Assembly: GCA_012839095.1 (NCBI GenBank)
Contig: DUOA01000057.1
Coordinates: 1-32,079, forward strand
Reading direction: 5' to 3'
DNA: 32,079 nt
Source: Clostridiales bacterium
GTDB taxonomy: Bacteria; Bacillota; Clostridia; Caldicoprobacterales; DTU083
The notes beneath the pieces are model-generated. The model was not told where the DNA came from. It searched no databases and saw only the letters and a list, made by a program, of their open reading frames with translations. Of this stretch, positions 1 to 8,052 are shown piece after piece (the first letter of the stretch is position 1; every line of letters starts with the position of its first letter). The position numbers and the translations under genes are program-made.

Positions 1-1151
1 CAAATGATCATTACACAGTTGTAGGCGTATACATAGCTGCAAACGAAGAGATTCACCTGATATTGGATAATGATAAGAATACTGCCAATCAGACAAGGTT
101 CTATAATCCGATGCTCAATGGTCAAGAAGCTGCTGGCTATGGATTATCATTTACCAATTATGAACCTTATTGGTATGAGGCAGGTACAACAATCAGCTTG
201 TCTTTTCCGGACAGCACCACTAAAGAAGTAACCGGTGTAAGGCTTTTTGATTTCAATCTGGGGCAGATGATGAGCTATCTTAACGAAGAAAACACCTTAC
301 AAATGCTAAATCAAGCAGACGGGTTCAGTATTAGAGGTATGACCTTTTATCTTAACCTGGGACACACCATCACCAAGGAAGTTAATAAACCCCTGGCTAC
401 AATCGGAGATGAACTTATTTATACTGTTGTTGTTGAAAATACCGGCGAGCTGACTCTCAGCGGTATTAACGTCTATGATGACCAGCCTGAAGGCATATCT
501 GTCACCGGTGTATCAGAAGATATGGAAACCTGGAATGATCCTGTCTTAACTGATGGTGTTGCTCTAGTGGCAGCCGGCTTAACCCTGCTTCCCGGAGAGT
601 CAAAGACCTACTATATAAAAGCGACAGTGACAGAAGATGCCAATGATGGAGATGTAATTATTAACACCGCTTTTACAGGAGGCAATGTACCCCGAAAAGA
701 GGCTGATGCTGAAGTTAAAATTGAGGTTAAGGTCAAGGTAACCATAAAGAAGGTTATCACAGGCAACTTCGGTGATTTGGGAAGGAAGTTCAGTTTCAGC
801 GTAACATCAGATAAGGGAAATCACTCTTATAATTTTGAACTCGGAAATAATCAGACCAAGGTTCTTGAAAATCTGCCTGCCGGTGCTGTTCTGACATTAA
901 CCGAGGAATCAGCAGGATATTCGGTTACAGTAATGGCAGCAGGGAATGAGATAGAGGCCAATGAGGAGAATGAATATCTAATTCCTCTGGGCAAAAATGA
1001 TGTAACAGTTACTGTAACAAACCACAGCAATATCGATATTAACACAGGCATCAACCTGGACTCCTTACCCTATATTATCATTCTGGCACTGGTGATTATA
1101 GGTATTGCTGTACTGCTGATACGCAGGTATGGAATCAGAAGCGAAGACTGA
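1..1151 (+). CDS. Sortase-anchored pilin/adhesin-like surface protein, C-terminal part (5' truncated)
   Basis: The reading frame is open from base 3 with no stop, so this is the C-terminal part of a larger protein; the TTG at 63 is only an internal codon. Seen in order: an unassigned region, a DUF11-like beta-sandwich (from 'ITKEVNKPLATIGDELIYTV'), a second beta domain starting 'KVTIKKVITGNFGD' that closely resembles one in the pilin at 2238, then a sorting signal INTG (1038-1049) followed by INLDSLPY, a hydrophobic helix and a basic tail (RRYGIR). The protein should be exported and covalently anchored or polymerised by the sortase at 3302. As the first and apparently largest member, it may be the tip adhesin, which is inference. 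The sorting motif lacks the usual Pro. The stop overlaps the next ORF (TGATG). Confidence 0.8.
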   Translation, partial: NDHYTVVGVYIAANEEIHLILDNDKNTANQTRFYNPMLNGQEAAGYGLSFTNYEPYWYEAGTTISLSFPDSTTKEVTGVRLFDFNLGQMMSYLNEENTLQMLNQADGFSIRGMTFYLNLGHTITKEVNKPLATIGDELIYTVVVENTGELTLSGINVYDDQPEGISVTGVSEDMETWNDPVLTDGVALVAAGLTLLPGESKTYYIKATVTEDANDGDVIINTAFTGGNVPRKEADAEVKIEVKVKVTIKKVITGNFGDLGRKFSFSVTSDKGNHSYNFELGNNQTKVLENLPAGAVLTLTEESAGYSVTVMAAGNEIEANEENEYLIPLGKNDVTVTVTNHSNIDINTGINLDSLPYIIILALVIIGIAVLLIRRYGIRSED

Positions 1152-1162
1152 TGGAGGGCTTT

Positions 1163-1600
1163 ATGAAAAACAGCAGTAAATCCCGCAGAAAAAAGAAGGC
1201 CAAGGTTCCGGCAGGCCATGCAGATTTAAAATCGATGCATGAAGCAGCAAAAATTCCCAAAGAACATGAGTTGAATCTGGAACAGGCGAAAATCGGCCAA
1301 TGGCTGAAGAAGCTGCGCTTTCGCAGGAAGTTGTTCGGAGGCGTAAGTGAGAAGGACGTATGGAAGAAGATAGGCGAGTTAAATGCCATGTATGAAGCCA
1401 GCCTTGCTGCAGAACGGATTAGATATGATACATTGATTGAATATTTTAAGAGAACAGGCATCAATGTGGTTGCCGGCAGGGAGGATAAAGAATCTTCCAT
1501 TGAGGATACAGGTTACGCAGAATCCGGCATCAAGCAAGAGAATAAAGATAAACATACCAACAGGAAGGTACTGAAACATAGGAAAATGACCAATGAGTAA
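1163..1600 (+). CDS. Small basic protein of unknown function in the pilus operon
   Basis: Not recognised. I prefer ATG 1163 because GGAGGG lies just upstream with 4-nt spacing; ATG 1151 is in frame but overlaps the previous stop and has no clear ribosome binding site. The 145-residue product has a very basic N-terminus (KSRRKKKAK), no signal peptide and no membrane segment, so it is probably cytoplasmic. The middle, around 'LFGGVSEKDVWKKIGELN', followed by a charged helix (YEASLAAERIRYD), faintly recalls the N-terminal membrane-targeting motif of DivIVA proteins (F..K.F.GY...EV..FL). That resemblance is only an impression. The last codons overlap the start of the signal-peptidase-like gene (ATGAGTAA), so the two are probably translationally coupled and work with the pilus genes. 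Confidence 0.7.
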   Translation: MKNSSKSRRKKKAKVPAGHADLKSMHEAAKIPKEHELNLEQAKIGQWLKKLRFRRKLFGGVSEKDVWKKIGELNAMYEASLAAERIRYDTLIEYFKRTGINVVAGREDKESSIEDTGYAESGIKQENKDKHTNRKVLKHRKMTNE

Positions 1601-2141
1601 AATGCAGAGTGTTCCCGATATTGCAGGCATCATAAAGAAACGAAGGCAAAAGCTGGAGATCAGGGAAGGATATATCAGCCTCATATGGAGAGCCCTCCTG
1701 ATAGCGGTAATTGGTTATGTAGTGTTTACACAGGTAATTATAGTAACACAGGCAAACGGTATCGGTATGTTCCCTGCAATCAAAGACGGGGATTTGATTA
1801 TCAGCTTCCGATTGCAGCAGGCATATACAAAAAATGATGTTGTTACCTATAAGGTTGACGGCATTCGGTATATCGGCCGGATTGCCGCACGGGAAAAGGA
1901 TGTTGTCACTATGGATGACAGCGGGACGTTTCTGGTAAACGGAACAGTACAGGGAGGTGAGATATTTTATCCTACATACCCCGGTGATACAATTCAGTAT
2001 CCATACACAGTGCCGGTAAATCACTGCTTCATACTTGGGGATTACAGGATACATACAAAAGACAGTAGGGATTTTGGTCCTGTACCGATGGAATCGGTGG
2101 AGGGAAAGGTAATTACCATTATACGGAGACGGGGTATATAA
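1593..2141 (+). CDS. Signal peptidase I-like protein (S26 fold) without catalytic Ser/Lys, SipA-like pilus factor
   Basis: 182 residues. One N-terminal membrane helix (about 31-51) is followed by the S26 boxes. Box B, normally S-M-x-P, reads G58-M-F-P, so the nucleophilic Ser is Gly. Box D, normally Y-x-K-R-V/I, reads Y-I-G95-R-I, so the general-base Lys is also Gly. Later fold motifs are kept ('GTFLVNG', then 'CFILGDY', 'DSRDFGPVP'), so this is a folded but probably inactive protein rather than a pseudogene. In Streptococcus pyogenes FCT pilus loci, SipA is a signal-peptidase-like protein without the catalytic dyad and is needed for pilus polymerisation; this gene fits that role by motif and position. 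It overlaps the preceding ORF by 8 nt. The alternative, a divergent active SipW-type peptidase, would need another catalytic residue. Confidence 0.88.
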   Translation: MSKMQSVPDIAGIIKKRRQKLEIREGYISLIWRALLIAVIGYVVFTQVIIVTQANGIGMFPAIKDGDLIISFRLQQAYTKNDVVTYKVDGIRYIGRIAAREKDVVTMDDSGTFLVNGTVQGGEIFYPTYPGDTIQYPYTVPVNHCFILGDYRIHTKDSRDFGPVPMESVEGKVITIIRRRGI

Positions 2142-2237
2142 AACCCGCAGAAGAATTGCTTATTAAGGCAGCTGCTCAGAAAACATTACTATGATAGTAA
2201 CTAACAATTAATTTATATATTCAGGGGAGGAAGAAAA

Positions 2238-3188
2238 ATGAAAAAATTACTTATATTGGTACTGGTTATGAGCCTCGTACTGGGGCTTGGTTTAGCAGCA
2301 TCAGCAGAGACATATGAAGATGGAAGTCCTGTAAGAATTGAAAAAGCACTTACCAATGGAGGAAAAGTAAACCCTGCAGAGACCTTTAACTTTACTGTAG
2401 GAGCAGGAGCAGGAGTAAGAGACGAGGCAGCATTAGATGCTCCGGCATTTAATCCCGCTGCATTCACTATTACTGTTGCGGAAGGCGGAACAGCAGGTTT
2501 TGCCGACATAAACCTGCCCGAGTTTTCACAGGTAGGAGTATACACCTATCCCATCACTGAAACTGCGGGCAATACGGCAGGGATGGTCTATGACTCTGCA
2601 ACCTATTATTTGGTAGTTACAGTAATCAACAATCCTGATTTTGGTGAAGAGAATGAGCCGGAATTCCTGCGTGTTCTTACACTGACGGATGAAAATAACG
2701 TAAAAGTGGATGATTTCGAAAATACCTTCAACGCCGGATCATTAACCATTAAAAAGGAAGTAACCGGTAACTACGGTGACCCCGATGATGAATTTACGGT
2801 TGTTGTTACTCTTGCACCTGCAGAAGGGAAAGTCTTAAAGGCTGCTCCTATTACAGCACCAGGCGGAGACAAGGTTATTAATGATGACGGCACCGTTACA
2901 ATTACCTACACTGTCAAGGATGGATCTGAATTCACCATTGATAACATCCCGTATGATGTAGCGTATACTGTGGAAGAGACGGAACCAGGTGCATATGAAG
3001 TGTCCTATGTCAATGAATCCGGGGAAATAGAAGCAGCAACTACAGAGACCACAATCACAAACCACAGGGATCTGGAGATCGCCACCGGTATCAATCTGGA
3101 CAGCCTGCCCTATATTCTCATTCTGGCAATAGCTGTCGGCGGCCTGGCTTTGTTAATAGTAAGAAAACGTATGGCTGTCAGCCGGTAA
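2238..3188 (+). CDS. Major pilin-like protein with Spy0128/FctA-type domains
   Basis: 316 residues. ATG 2238 follows a strong GGGGAGGAAG site. A signal peptide occupies about 1-23 (cleavage after ASA). Domain 1 (about 30-165) looks like a Spy0128/FctA pilin domain, with candidate isopeptide residues Lys36 (RIEKAL), Glu108 (GVYTYPITET) and Asn162 (FENTF). Domain 2 (about 168-277) has Lys172/173, Glu247 (YTVEETE) and Asn275 (ITNH) and resembles the last domain of the protein ending at 1151. The C-terminus carries IATG (281-284), then INLDSLPY, a hydrophobic helix and RKR, forming a cell-wall sorting signal with no Pro. It should be exported and joined into a pilus shaft by the downstream sortase. 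The major-subunit role is inferred from its two complete isopeptide-type domains and its place before the sortase. Confidence 0.88.
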   Translation: MKKLLILVLVMSLVLGLGLAASAETYEDGSPVRIEKALTNGGKVNPAETFNFTVGAGAGVRDEAALDAPAFNPAAFTITVAEGGTAGFADINLPEFSQVGVYTYPITETAGNTAGMVYDSATYYLVVTVINNPDFGEENEPEFLRVLTLTDENNVKVDDFENTFNAGSLTIKKEVTGNYGDPDDEFTVVVTLAPAEGKVLKAAPITAPGGDKVINDDGTVTITYTVKDGSEFTIDNIPYDVAYTVEETEPGAYEVSYVNESGEIEAATTETTITNHRDLEIATGINLDSLPYILILAIAVGGLALLIVRKRMAVSR

Positions 3189-3238
3189 TATATGTTTGGT
3201 TAATAGGGAATAAATAGAACTGGTTTATTGCAAGAGGT

Positions 3239-3263
3239 CGGATGGCGCATACAGCGCCATCCG
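3239..3263 (+). other. GC-rich stem-loop between major pilin and sortase
   Basis: Perfect 10-bp inverted repeat: CGGATGGCGC at 3239-3248 and GCGCCATCCG at 3254-3263 with a 5-nt ATACA loop. No T-run follows, so it is not a standard intrinsic terminator. It lies in the 113-nt gap after the major pilin. It may protect the 3' end of the upstream mRNA or mark a processing site, making pilin mRNA more abundant than sortase mRNA; that role is inference. Confidence 0.6.
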
Positions 3264-3301
3264 GTACCCGGCTGGCAGAAGAAGATTGGAGCTGATACTG
3301 C

Positions 3302-4081
3302 ATGCAGACACTAAAGTTTATACTCAGGGCATCAAACGCACTTATAAGCTTTGTTACAGCAGTTTCATTGTGTGTTGCAGGGGTTTATGCCGGTTATGCC
3401 TTATGGGATAACAGCCGTGTCTATGCTGCAGCTGAAAATATTCAGGCGGATATGCTCAGGTTTAAGCCTGAAATAGTAGATGAGAAGCCTTCCTTTGAAG
3501 AGCTGATGGCAATTAATGCTGATGTACGAGCCTGGATTACAATGGATAATACCAAAATCGATTATCCGGTTTTGCAGGGCGAAACCAACCTGAGTTATTT
3601 AAACACCGATGTTTATGGCAACTTCGCCCTTGCAGGCAGTATTTTTCTCGACTCACGCAATGATGGGAATTTCAGTGATCCCTACTCACTGCTGTATGGT
3701 CATTATATGGAAAACAGCAAGATGTTCGGGGATTTGGAGCTTTATAAAGATAAGGATTTTTTCAGGGAAAACCGCACGGGAACCCTGATTCTGCCCGACG
3801 GGGTATATAGATTGGAAATCTACGCCTGCCTGCTCATTTCATCTACAGAGGATGCAATCTTTAATCCGGGACTATGGCAGGCTGATATAGATGAGTTACT
3901 GGAGTTTACGGAAGCCAATGCCCTGCACCTGAACAGGGATTTATCGGAAAAAGTGCATTCGGGTGGTCTTGAGCCTAAGTTTTTGGCCCTTACAACATGT
4001 ACATCAGAATATACGGATGCGAGAATAGCGGTACTTACTGTGATGGTACCAGGCTCACCAGCAAAGAAGGGGGGAATATGA
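3302..4081 (+). CDS. Class B-type pilin sortase
   Basis: 259 residues. A membrane helix near 12-35 anchors the enzyme with its catalytic domain outside. Sortase motifs are clear: 'KIDYPVLQG', 'AGSIFLDSRN', catalytic His134 in 'LLYGHYM', Cys233 in 'LALTTCTS' and Arg241 in 'DARIAVL'. The SIFLDSRN and YGH.M..SKMFG.L pattern points to the class B family. It is the only sortase visible here, so it most likely processes the surface proteins on both sides (INTG, IATG and TPKTG signals), joining pilins through isopeptide bonds and/or attaching them to peptidoglycan; another sortase may lie beyond the left edge. ATG 3302 is preceded by GGAG about 10 nt upstream. The stop overlaps the next start (ATGA at 4078-4081), suggesting translational coupling. 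Confidence 0.93.
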   Translation: MQTLKFILRASNALISFVTAVSLCVAGVYAGYALWDNSRVYAAAENIQADMLRFKPEIVDEKPSFEELMAINADVRAWITMDNTKIDYPVLQGETNLSYLNTDVYGNFALAGSIFLDSRNDGNFSDPYSLLYGHYMENSKMFGDLELYKDKDFFRENRTGTLILPDGVYRLEIYACLLISSTEDAIFNPGLWQADIDELLEFTEANALHLNRDLSEKVHSGGLEPKFLALTTCTSEYTDARIAVLTVMVPGSPAKKGGI

Positions 4082-4737
4082 TTATGAAAACAGGACTCAC
4101 AAGAATTTTAGCTGTATTATTCATATCCATTTTGAGTCTTACTCTGCTGATAACTCCAGCCCAGGCAGCAGAGGCCTCAGAGGTTGTGCTGCAGGTAACG
4201 GTTGTCCTGACCGGTGCAGAGCAGGATGACAGTGAGGACTATGAGATTGTGATTAAGGCAGATGATCCATCTTATCCTATGCAGGAGGGCAGTGAGGATG
4301 GGGAATATAAATTTATAATTACAGGTGAAAATACAGCTTCACTGCCTGCTATCCGGTTCCAGGATCTGGGTGTTTATACATACAGGATTTATCAGACACC
4401 CGGCACCAATGAATTGGGAATATATGATGACAGCGAGTACCTTATAACGGTTTATGTGACCAATGCGGAGGACGGCAGCGGACTGGTGTCCACAGTAATA
4501 GCACAAAAACCCGATGATGCGGTAAAGCTTGATGAAATCGTCTTTATCAACGAATACGAGATTGAGATCCCCGAAGAGGAAGTGCCCGGCGGCGAAGCTG
4601 ACCCCCCTGGCGATGAAGGCGGCGATACACCGAAAACCGGAGACGACGGTTTTATCTGGCCTTATGTGTTGCTGCTCATAAGTGCCGGTGCTGCCATTAT
4701 CATTCTTGCTTTATCCATGAGAAAGAAAAAGGTATAA
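4078..4737 (+). CDS. Minor pilin-like surface protein with TPKTG sorting signal
   Basis: 219 residues from ATG 4078, which overlaps the sortase stop; ATG 4084 is an alternative with better spacing from the GGGGGG site. The signal peptide runs to about residue 30 (PAQA). One Spy0128-like domain follows (about 36-162), recognisable by 'LGVYTYRIYQTPG' and 'FINEY'. At the position of the isopeptide Glu there is Gln106, and the Lys of the first strand is not evident ('VVLQVTVVLTG'), though Asn158 is present, so the internal cross-link is probably missing. An acidic Pro/Gly-rich stretch (about 162-183) leads to TPKTG (184-188), a hydrophobic helix and RKKKV, a near-canonical LPXTG-class signal. It is likely the wall-linked base or an accessory pilin. 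The operon ends here at a strong terminator. Confidence 0.85.
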   Translation: MIMKTGLTRILAVLFISILSLTLLITPAQAAEASEVVLQVTVVLTGAEQDDSEDYEIVIKADDPSYPMQEGSEDGEYKFIITGENTASLPAIRFQDLGVYTYRIYQTPGTNELGIYDDSEYLITVYVTNAEDGSGLVSTVIAQKPDDAVKLDEIVFINEYEIEIPEEEVPGGEADPPGDEGGDTPKTGDDGFIWPYVLLLISAGAAIIILALSMRKKKV

Positions 4738-4763
4738 AGTTTTGCATAATTAAGTTGTGTCTG

Positions 4764-4810
4764 ATGCTGAACAGGCTGTTGTTACGTCCTGTTCAGCATT
4801 CTTTGTTTTT
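4764..4810 (+). terminator. Intrinsic terminator of the pilus operon
   Basis: Perfect 12-bp inverted repeat, ATGCTGAACAGG at 4764-4775 and CCTGTTCAGCAT at 4788-4799, with a 12-nt loop, followed by a T-rich run (TCTTTGTTTTT). It lies 26 nt after the last pilin stop and just before the lepA promoter, so it separates the accessory pilus operon from the housekeeping genes. Confidence 0.9.
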
Positions 4811-4817
4811 AAGACAG

Positions 4818-4846
4818 TTGCAATTTTCTCCACAATTCTTTATGAT
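4818..4846 (+). promoter_or_regulatory. Sigma-A type promoter for lepA
   Basis: TTGCAA at 4818-4823 (-35) and TATGAT at 4841-4846 (-10) with a 17-nt spacer, directly after the pilus-operon terminator and about 70 nt upstream of the lepA start. Both boxes are near consensus. Confidence 0.7.
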
Positions 4847-4915
4847 ATAAAATGGATTCTTATAAACAAGTAAGTATTGGCAGGAAACCAATCAGATTAG
4901 GAGGCAATTGCAAAC

Positions 4916-6721
4916 ATGCCCACCAGCAGGCAGAAAAGAATAAGAAATTTTTGTATAATAGCTCATATAGATCATGGAAAATCCACTCTGGCCGATCGCC
5001 TTATGGAAGAGACCGGTGTTATAACTGAACGGGAATTGGAAAAGCAGATGCTTGATACCATGGATCTGGAGAAGGAGAGGGGTATTACCATCAAGGCACA
5101 GGCAGTGCGCCTGGTGTATGTGGATCAGCATGGAGAGGAGTATATCCTGAATCTTATTGACACGCCCGGTCATGTAGACTTTACCTATGAAGTGTCCAGG
5201 AGCCTGGCAGCCTGTGAAGGAGCCATCCTGGTAGTGGATGCCTCCCAGGGAATTGAAGCTCAGACCCTGGCTAATGTATACCTGGCTATGGAGCATGACC
5301 TGGAGCTTATACCTGTCATAAACAAGATAGATCTGCCCAGTGCCCAGCCTGACATGGTAAAAAAGGAAATCGAAGACATTTTAGGCCTGGATACCGGGGA
5401 TGCACCTCTTATTTCTGCAAAAAGCGGGATCGGCATAAAGGATGTGCTGGAGAGTATTGTCCGTCATATTCCCCCGCCTGAAGGTGACGAAGAGGCACCT
5501 TTGCGGGCGCTGGTGTTTGATTCCTTCTACGACACCTATCGGGGGGTTATTGCCTATATCCGGGTAATGGAAGGAAGCATCAGGGTGGGGGATCGGATTC
5601 GCATGATGGCCAGCGGCAAGGAATTTGATGTAAACGAAGTAGGGACCTTCCGGCCCTTCCTGACACCCGGAACAGAACTGCGCGCAGGTGATGTTGGATA
5701 TGTTACCGCCAGCATCAAAAATGTACAGGACACCCGGGTGGGGGATACCATTACCCATGCAGCCCGGCCTGCCGCCGCACCTCTTCCAGGCTACAAGAAG
5801 GTAACGCCTATGGTATACAGCGGAATTTACCCAGCCGATGGTGCCGACTATGAGGATTTGAGAGATGCCCTGCAAAAATTGCAGCTGAATGATGCGTCCC
5901 TCAATTTTGAACCCGAAACATCAGCAGCCCTTGGATTTGGCTTTCGCTGTGGTTTTCTTGGCCTTCTGCATATGGAGATAATTCAGGAGCGTCTGGAAAG
6001 AGAATATGATCTGGATTTGGTTACCACTGCCCCCAGCGTTATATACAAGGTGCTGAAAAAAGACGGCCAGTTGGTTGAAATCGCCAATCCCACCAACCTT
6101 CCTCCCGTTGATGAGATTGAGTTCATAGAGGAGCCGGTGGTGAAGGCACAAATAATGTCCCCTTCCGAATATGTGGGCTCAATCATGGAGCTTTGTCAGG
6201 AACGCAGGGGTACCTACCGGCAGATGGAATACATGGAGGAAACAAGGGTAATTCTCACCTATGAGCTTCCTTTGAATGAAATAATCTATGACTTCTTTGA
6301 TGCCCTGAAGTCCAGAACAAGGGGCTATGCCTCACTGGATTATGAGGTTCTGGGCTATCAGGAAGCAGATTTGATTAAGCTGGATATTCTCCTGAACGGT
6401 GAAGTGGTGGACGCCCTGTCCCTGATTGTTCACAGAGACAAGGCCTATCAGAGAGGGCGGATGATTGCAGAGAAGCTGAAGGAAGTGATACCGAGGCAGA
6501 TGTTTGAAATTCCCATTCAGGCAGCAATAGGCAACAAGATCATTGCCCGTGAAACTGTAAAGGCTCTGCGCAAGGATGTATTGGCCAAATGCTATGGCGG
6601 AGACATATCCCGTAAGAAGAAGCTTCTGGAAAAGCAAAAGGAAGGCAAGAAGAGAATGCGCCAGATAGGTTCTGTGGAGGTACCGCAGGAGGCATTCATG
6701 GCTGTTCTGAAGCTGAACTAA
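4916..6721 (+). CDS. lepA: Elongation factor 4 (LepA, ribosomal GTPase)
   Basis: 601 residues, the normal LepA length. EF4 is a translational GTPase of the EF-G type that binds ribosomes and is linked to initiation, assembly or back-translocation. GTPase motifs are intact: G1 'AHIDHGKST' (16-24), the switch I '[10 protein letters not shown]', G3 'DTPGH' and G4 'NKID'. The LepA-specific C-terminal domain is complete, with '[20 protein letters not shown]' near the end. ATG 4916 is preceded by AGGAGG. It has its own promoter and is followed after 66 nt by hemW, a common Firmicute neighbour placed between lepA and hrcA. Nothing unusual is seen. Confidence 0.98.
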   Translation: MPTSRQKRIRNFCIIAHIDHGKSTLADRLMEETGVITERELEKQMLDTMDLEKERGITIKAQAVRLVYVDQHGEEYILNLIDTPGHVDFTYEVSRSLAACEGAILVVDASQGIEAQTLANVYLAMEHDLELIPVINKIDLPSAQPDMVKKEIEDILGLDTGDAPLISAKSGIGIKDVLESIVRHIPPPEGDEEAPLRALVFDSFYDTYRGVIAYIRVMEGSIRVGDRIRMMASGKEFDVNEVGTFRPFLTPGTELRAGDVGYVTASIKNVQDTRVGDTITHAARPAAAPLPGYKKVTPMVYSGIYPADGADYEDLRDALQKLQLNDASLNFEPETSAALGFGFRCGFLGLLHMEIIQERLEREYDLDLVTTAPSVIYKVLKKDGQLVEIANPTNLPPVDEIEFIEEPVVKAQIMSPSEYVGSIMELCQERRGTYRQMEYMEETRVILTYELPLNEIIYDFFDALKSRTRGYASLDYEVLGYQEADLIKLDILLNGEVVDALSLIVHRDKAYQRGRMIAEKLKEVIPRQMFEIPIQAAIGNKIIARETVKALRKDVLAKCYGGDISRKKKLLEKQKEGKKRMRQIGSVEVPQEAFMAVLKLN

Positions 6722-6787
6722 CAAAAACAGCAGGAAAGCTGTACTTACCAAGGCAGATGCCTGATGATTCACAGGGGAGAGAAATTA

Positions 6788-7927
6788 ATGAGAAAAGTAG
6801 GACTGTATCTTCATTTCCCCTTCTGCATACAGAAATGCCGGTACTGTGATTTCCCGTCCTGGGCGGGCAGGGAGGACAAAATGATGCCTTATCTTGATGC
6901 CCTGTGGCGTGAAATGGAATCCTGGCAAGGCAGAAAACAGGATGAAATCAGTGTGAGCACTATTTACATGGGTGGGGGAACTCCCACTCTTTTTAGTGGA
7001 AAAGCATTGACTGATACATTGAAAAAATGCAGAGAGATCTTTTTTGTGGAAAAGGATGCCGAAATAACCATAGAATGCAACCCGGACACAGTGGTTCCGG
7101 ACAAGCTGCAGGTCCTGGCTGAAGGCGGTTTCAACAGACTCAGCATGGGTTTGCAGGCATGGCAGGACCCGCATCTTGAATTTTTAGGGAGAACCCACGG
7201 TCAGAAGCAGTTTGTGAATGCTGTGAAATGGGCTGAAGAAGCGGGCTTTCACAATATAAGCGCCGATCTTATTTTCGGTTTACCCGGCCAAACCCCGGAG
7301 GACTGGAAGGAAACGCTGGAAAAGACTGCCCAGACCGGTGTGCAGCATATATCTGCCTATGGCCTTATTATAGAGGAAGGCACCGTTTTTCACCTTTGGC
7401 AGAAACAGGGGAAACTGCAGGAGATGGAGGAAGAACAGGAACGGCTGCTGTATCATGAAGGTGCTTCGCTTCTGGAAGAGCTGGGCTATCGGCAGTATGA
7501 AATATCCAACTTTGCCCGCCCCGGCTTTGAAAGCAGGCATAACCTGAATTACTGGAGGAATGGCGAATACCTTGGATTCGGCTGCAGTGCCCACAGTTAT
7601 GAACAATCCGTAAGATGGAGCAATATATCGGGCATATGTGAATATATCGAAAAGGTATCAAAGGGAGAATCACCGGTTGTAAGCAAGGAAATCATAAGCA
7701 GGGAGTCGGAGGTGTTTGAAACCCTGATGCTGGGCTTTCGATTGAATGAAGGTGTGAACAAGGAGGAGTTTTACAGACGTTTCGGTTTCCCACTGACAAG
7801 CCGGTATAAAAAGGAGATTGCAGAGCTTATGGGCCAGGGTCTGATTATTGAAGATGAAAGAGCTGTCCGGCCCACCCTAAGGGGCTTTGATTTTCAAAAC
7901 CGCATTGCAATGGCATTTCTGGACTGA
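6788..7927 (+). CDS. hemW: HemW, heme chaperone / radical SAM coproporphyrinogen oxidase-like protein
   Basis: 379 residues from ATG 6788, chosen because GGGGAGAG precedes it; ATG 6764 would add eight unconserved residues and has no site. The radical-SAM cluster motif is Cys13-Cys17-Cys20 (CIQKCRYCDF), followed by the glycine motif 'GGGTPT'. Phe at 22, where HemN has a fourth Cys, together with the shorter length, points to HemW rather than true HemN. HemW proteins bind an iron-sulfur cluster and heme and are thought to deliver heme to membrane enzymes. The order lepA-hemW-hrcA is standard in Firmicutes. No terminator is evident between it and the hrcA promoter. Confidence 0.95.
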   Translation: MRKVGLYLHFPFCIQKCRYCDFPSWAGREDKMMPYLDALWREMESWQGRKQDEISVSTIYMGGGTPTLFSGKALTDTLKKCREIFFVEKDAEITIECNPDTVVPDKLQVLAEGGFNRLSMGLQAWQDPHLEFLGRTHGQKQFVNAVKWAEEAGFHNISADLIFGLPGQTPEDWKETLEKTAQTGVQHISAYGLIIEEGTVFHLWQKQGKLQEMEEEQERLLYHEGASLLEELGYRQYEISNFARPGFESRHNLNYWRNGEYLGFGCSAHSYEQSVRWSNISGICEYIEKVSKGESPVVSKEIISRESEVFETLMLGFRLNEGVNKEEFYRRFGFPLTSRYKKEIAELMGQGLIIEDERAVRPTLRGFDFQNRIAMAFLD

Positions 7928-7975
7928 GCAAGGGGCTGAAAACCCGCCGGAGATTAGAGGATTTTGAAATACCTA

Positions 7976-8004
7976 TTGACAAACATAGAGCTAAGTGATA
8001 ATTT
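7976..8004 (+). promoter_or_regulatory. Sigma-A type promoter of the hrcA-dnaK heat-shock operon
   Basis: TTGACA at 7976-7981 (perfect -35), a 17-nt spacer and TAATTT at 7999-8004 (-10). The CIRCE operator begins 13 nt downstream, about where transcription should start, which is the classical arrangement for HrcA-repressed promoters. Confidence 0.8.
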
Positions 8005-8016
8005 TAAATAGTAGTT

Positions 8017-8043
8017 TTAGCACTCAGCGCGGGAGAGTGCTAA
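8017..8043 (+). promoter_or_regulatory. CIRCE operator (HrcA binding site)
   Basis: A perfect CIRCE element: TTAGCACTC (8017-8025), a 9-nt spacer, then GAGTGCTAA (8035-8043). HrcA, encoded immediately downstream, binds this inverted repeat and represses the operon until heat shock titrates GroEL away. It is the only CIRCE I see in the window, so groESL, if HrcA-controlled, lies elsewhere. Confidence 0.98.
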
Positions 8044-8052
8044 CAGAAGGGG

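Noticed and set aside
63-65. TTG 63 as a real start of the first gene
   Set aside because: The frame is open back to base 3 and encodes plausible continuing beta-rich sequence, so the gene begins before the window.
3239-3263. Stem-loop as an intrinsic terminator
   Set aside because: No T-run follows the stem, and the sortase gene downstream belongs to the same operon.
6785-7174. Minus-strand ORF of 129 residues opposite hemW
   Set aside because: Antisense shadow; the + strand protein has all the HemW motifs.
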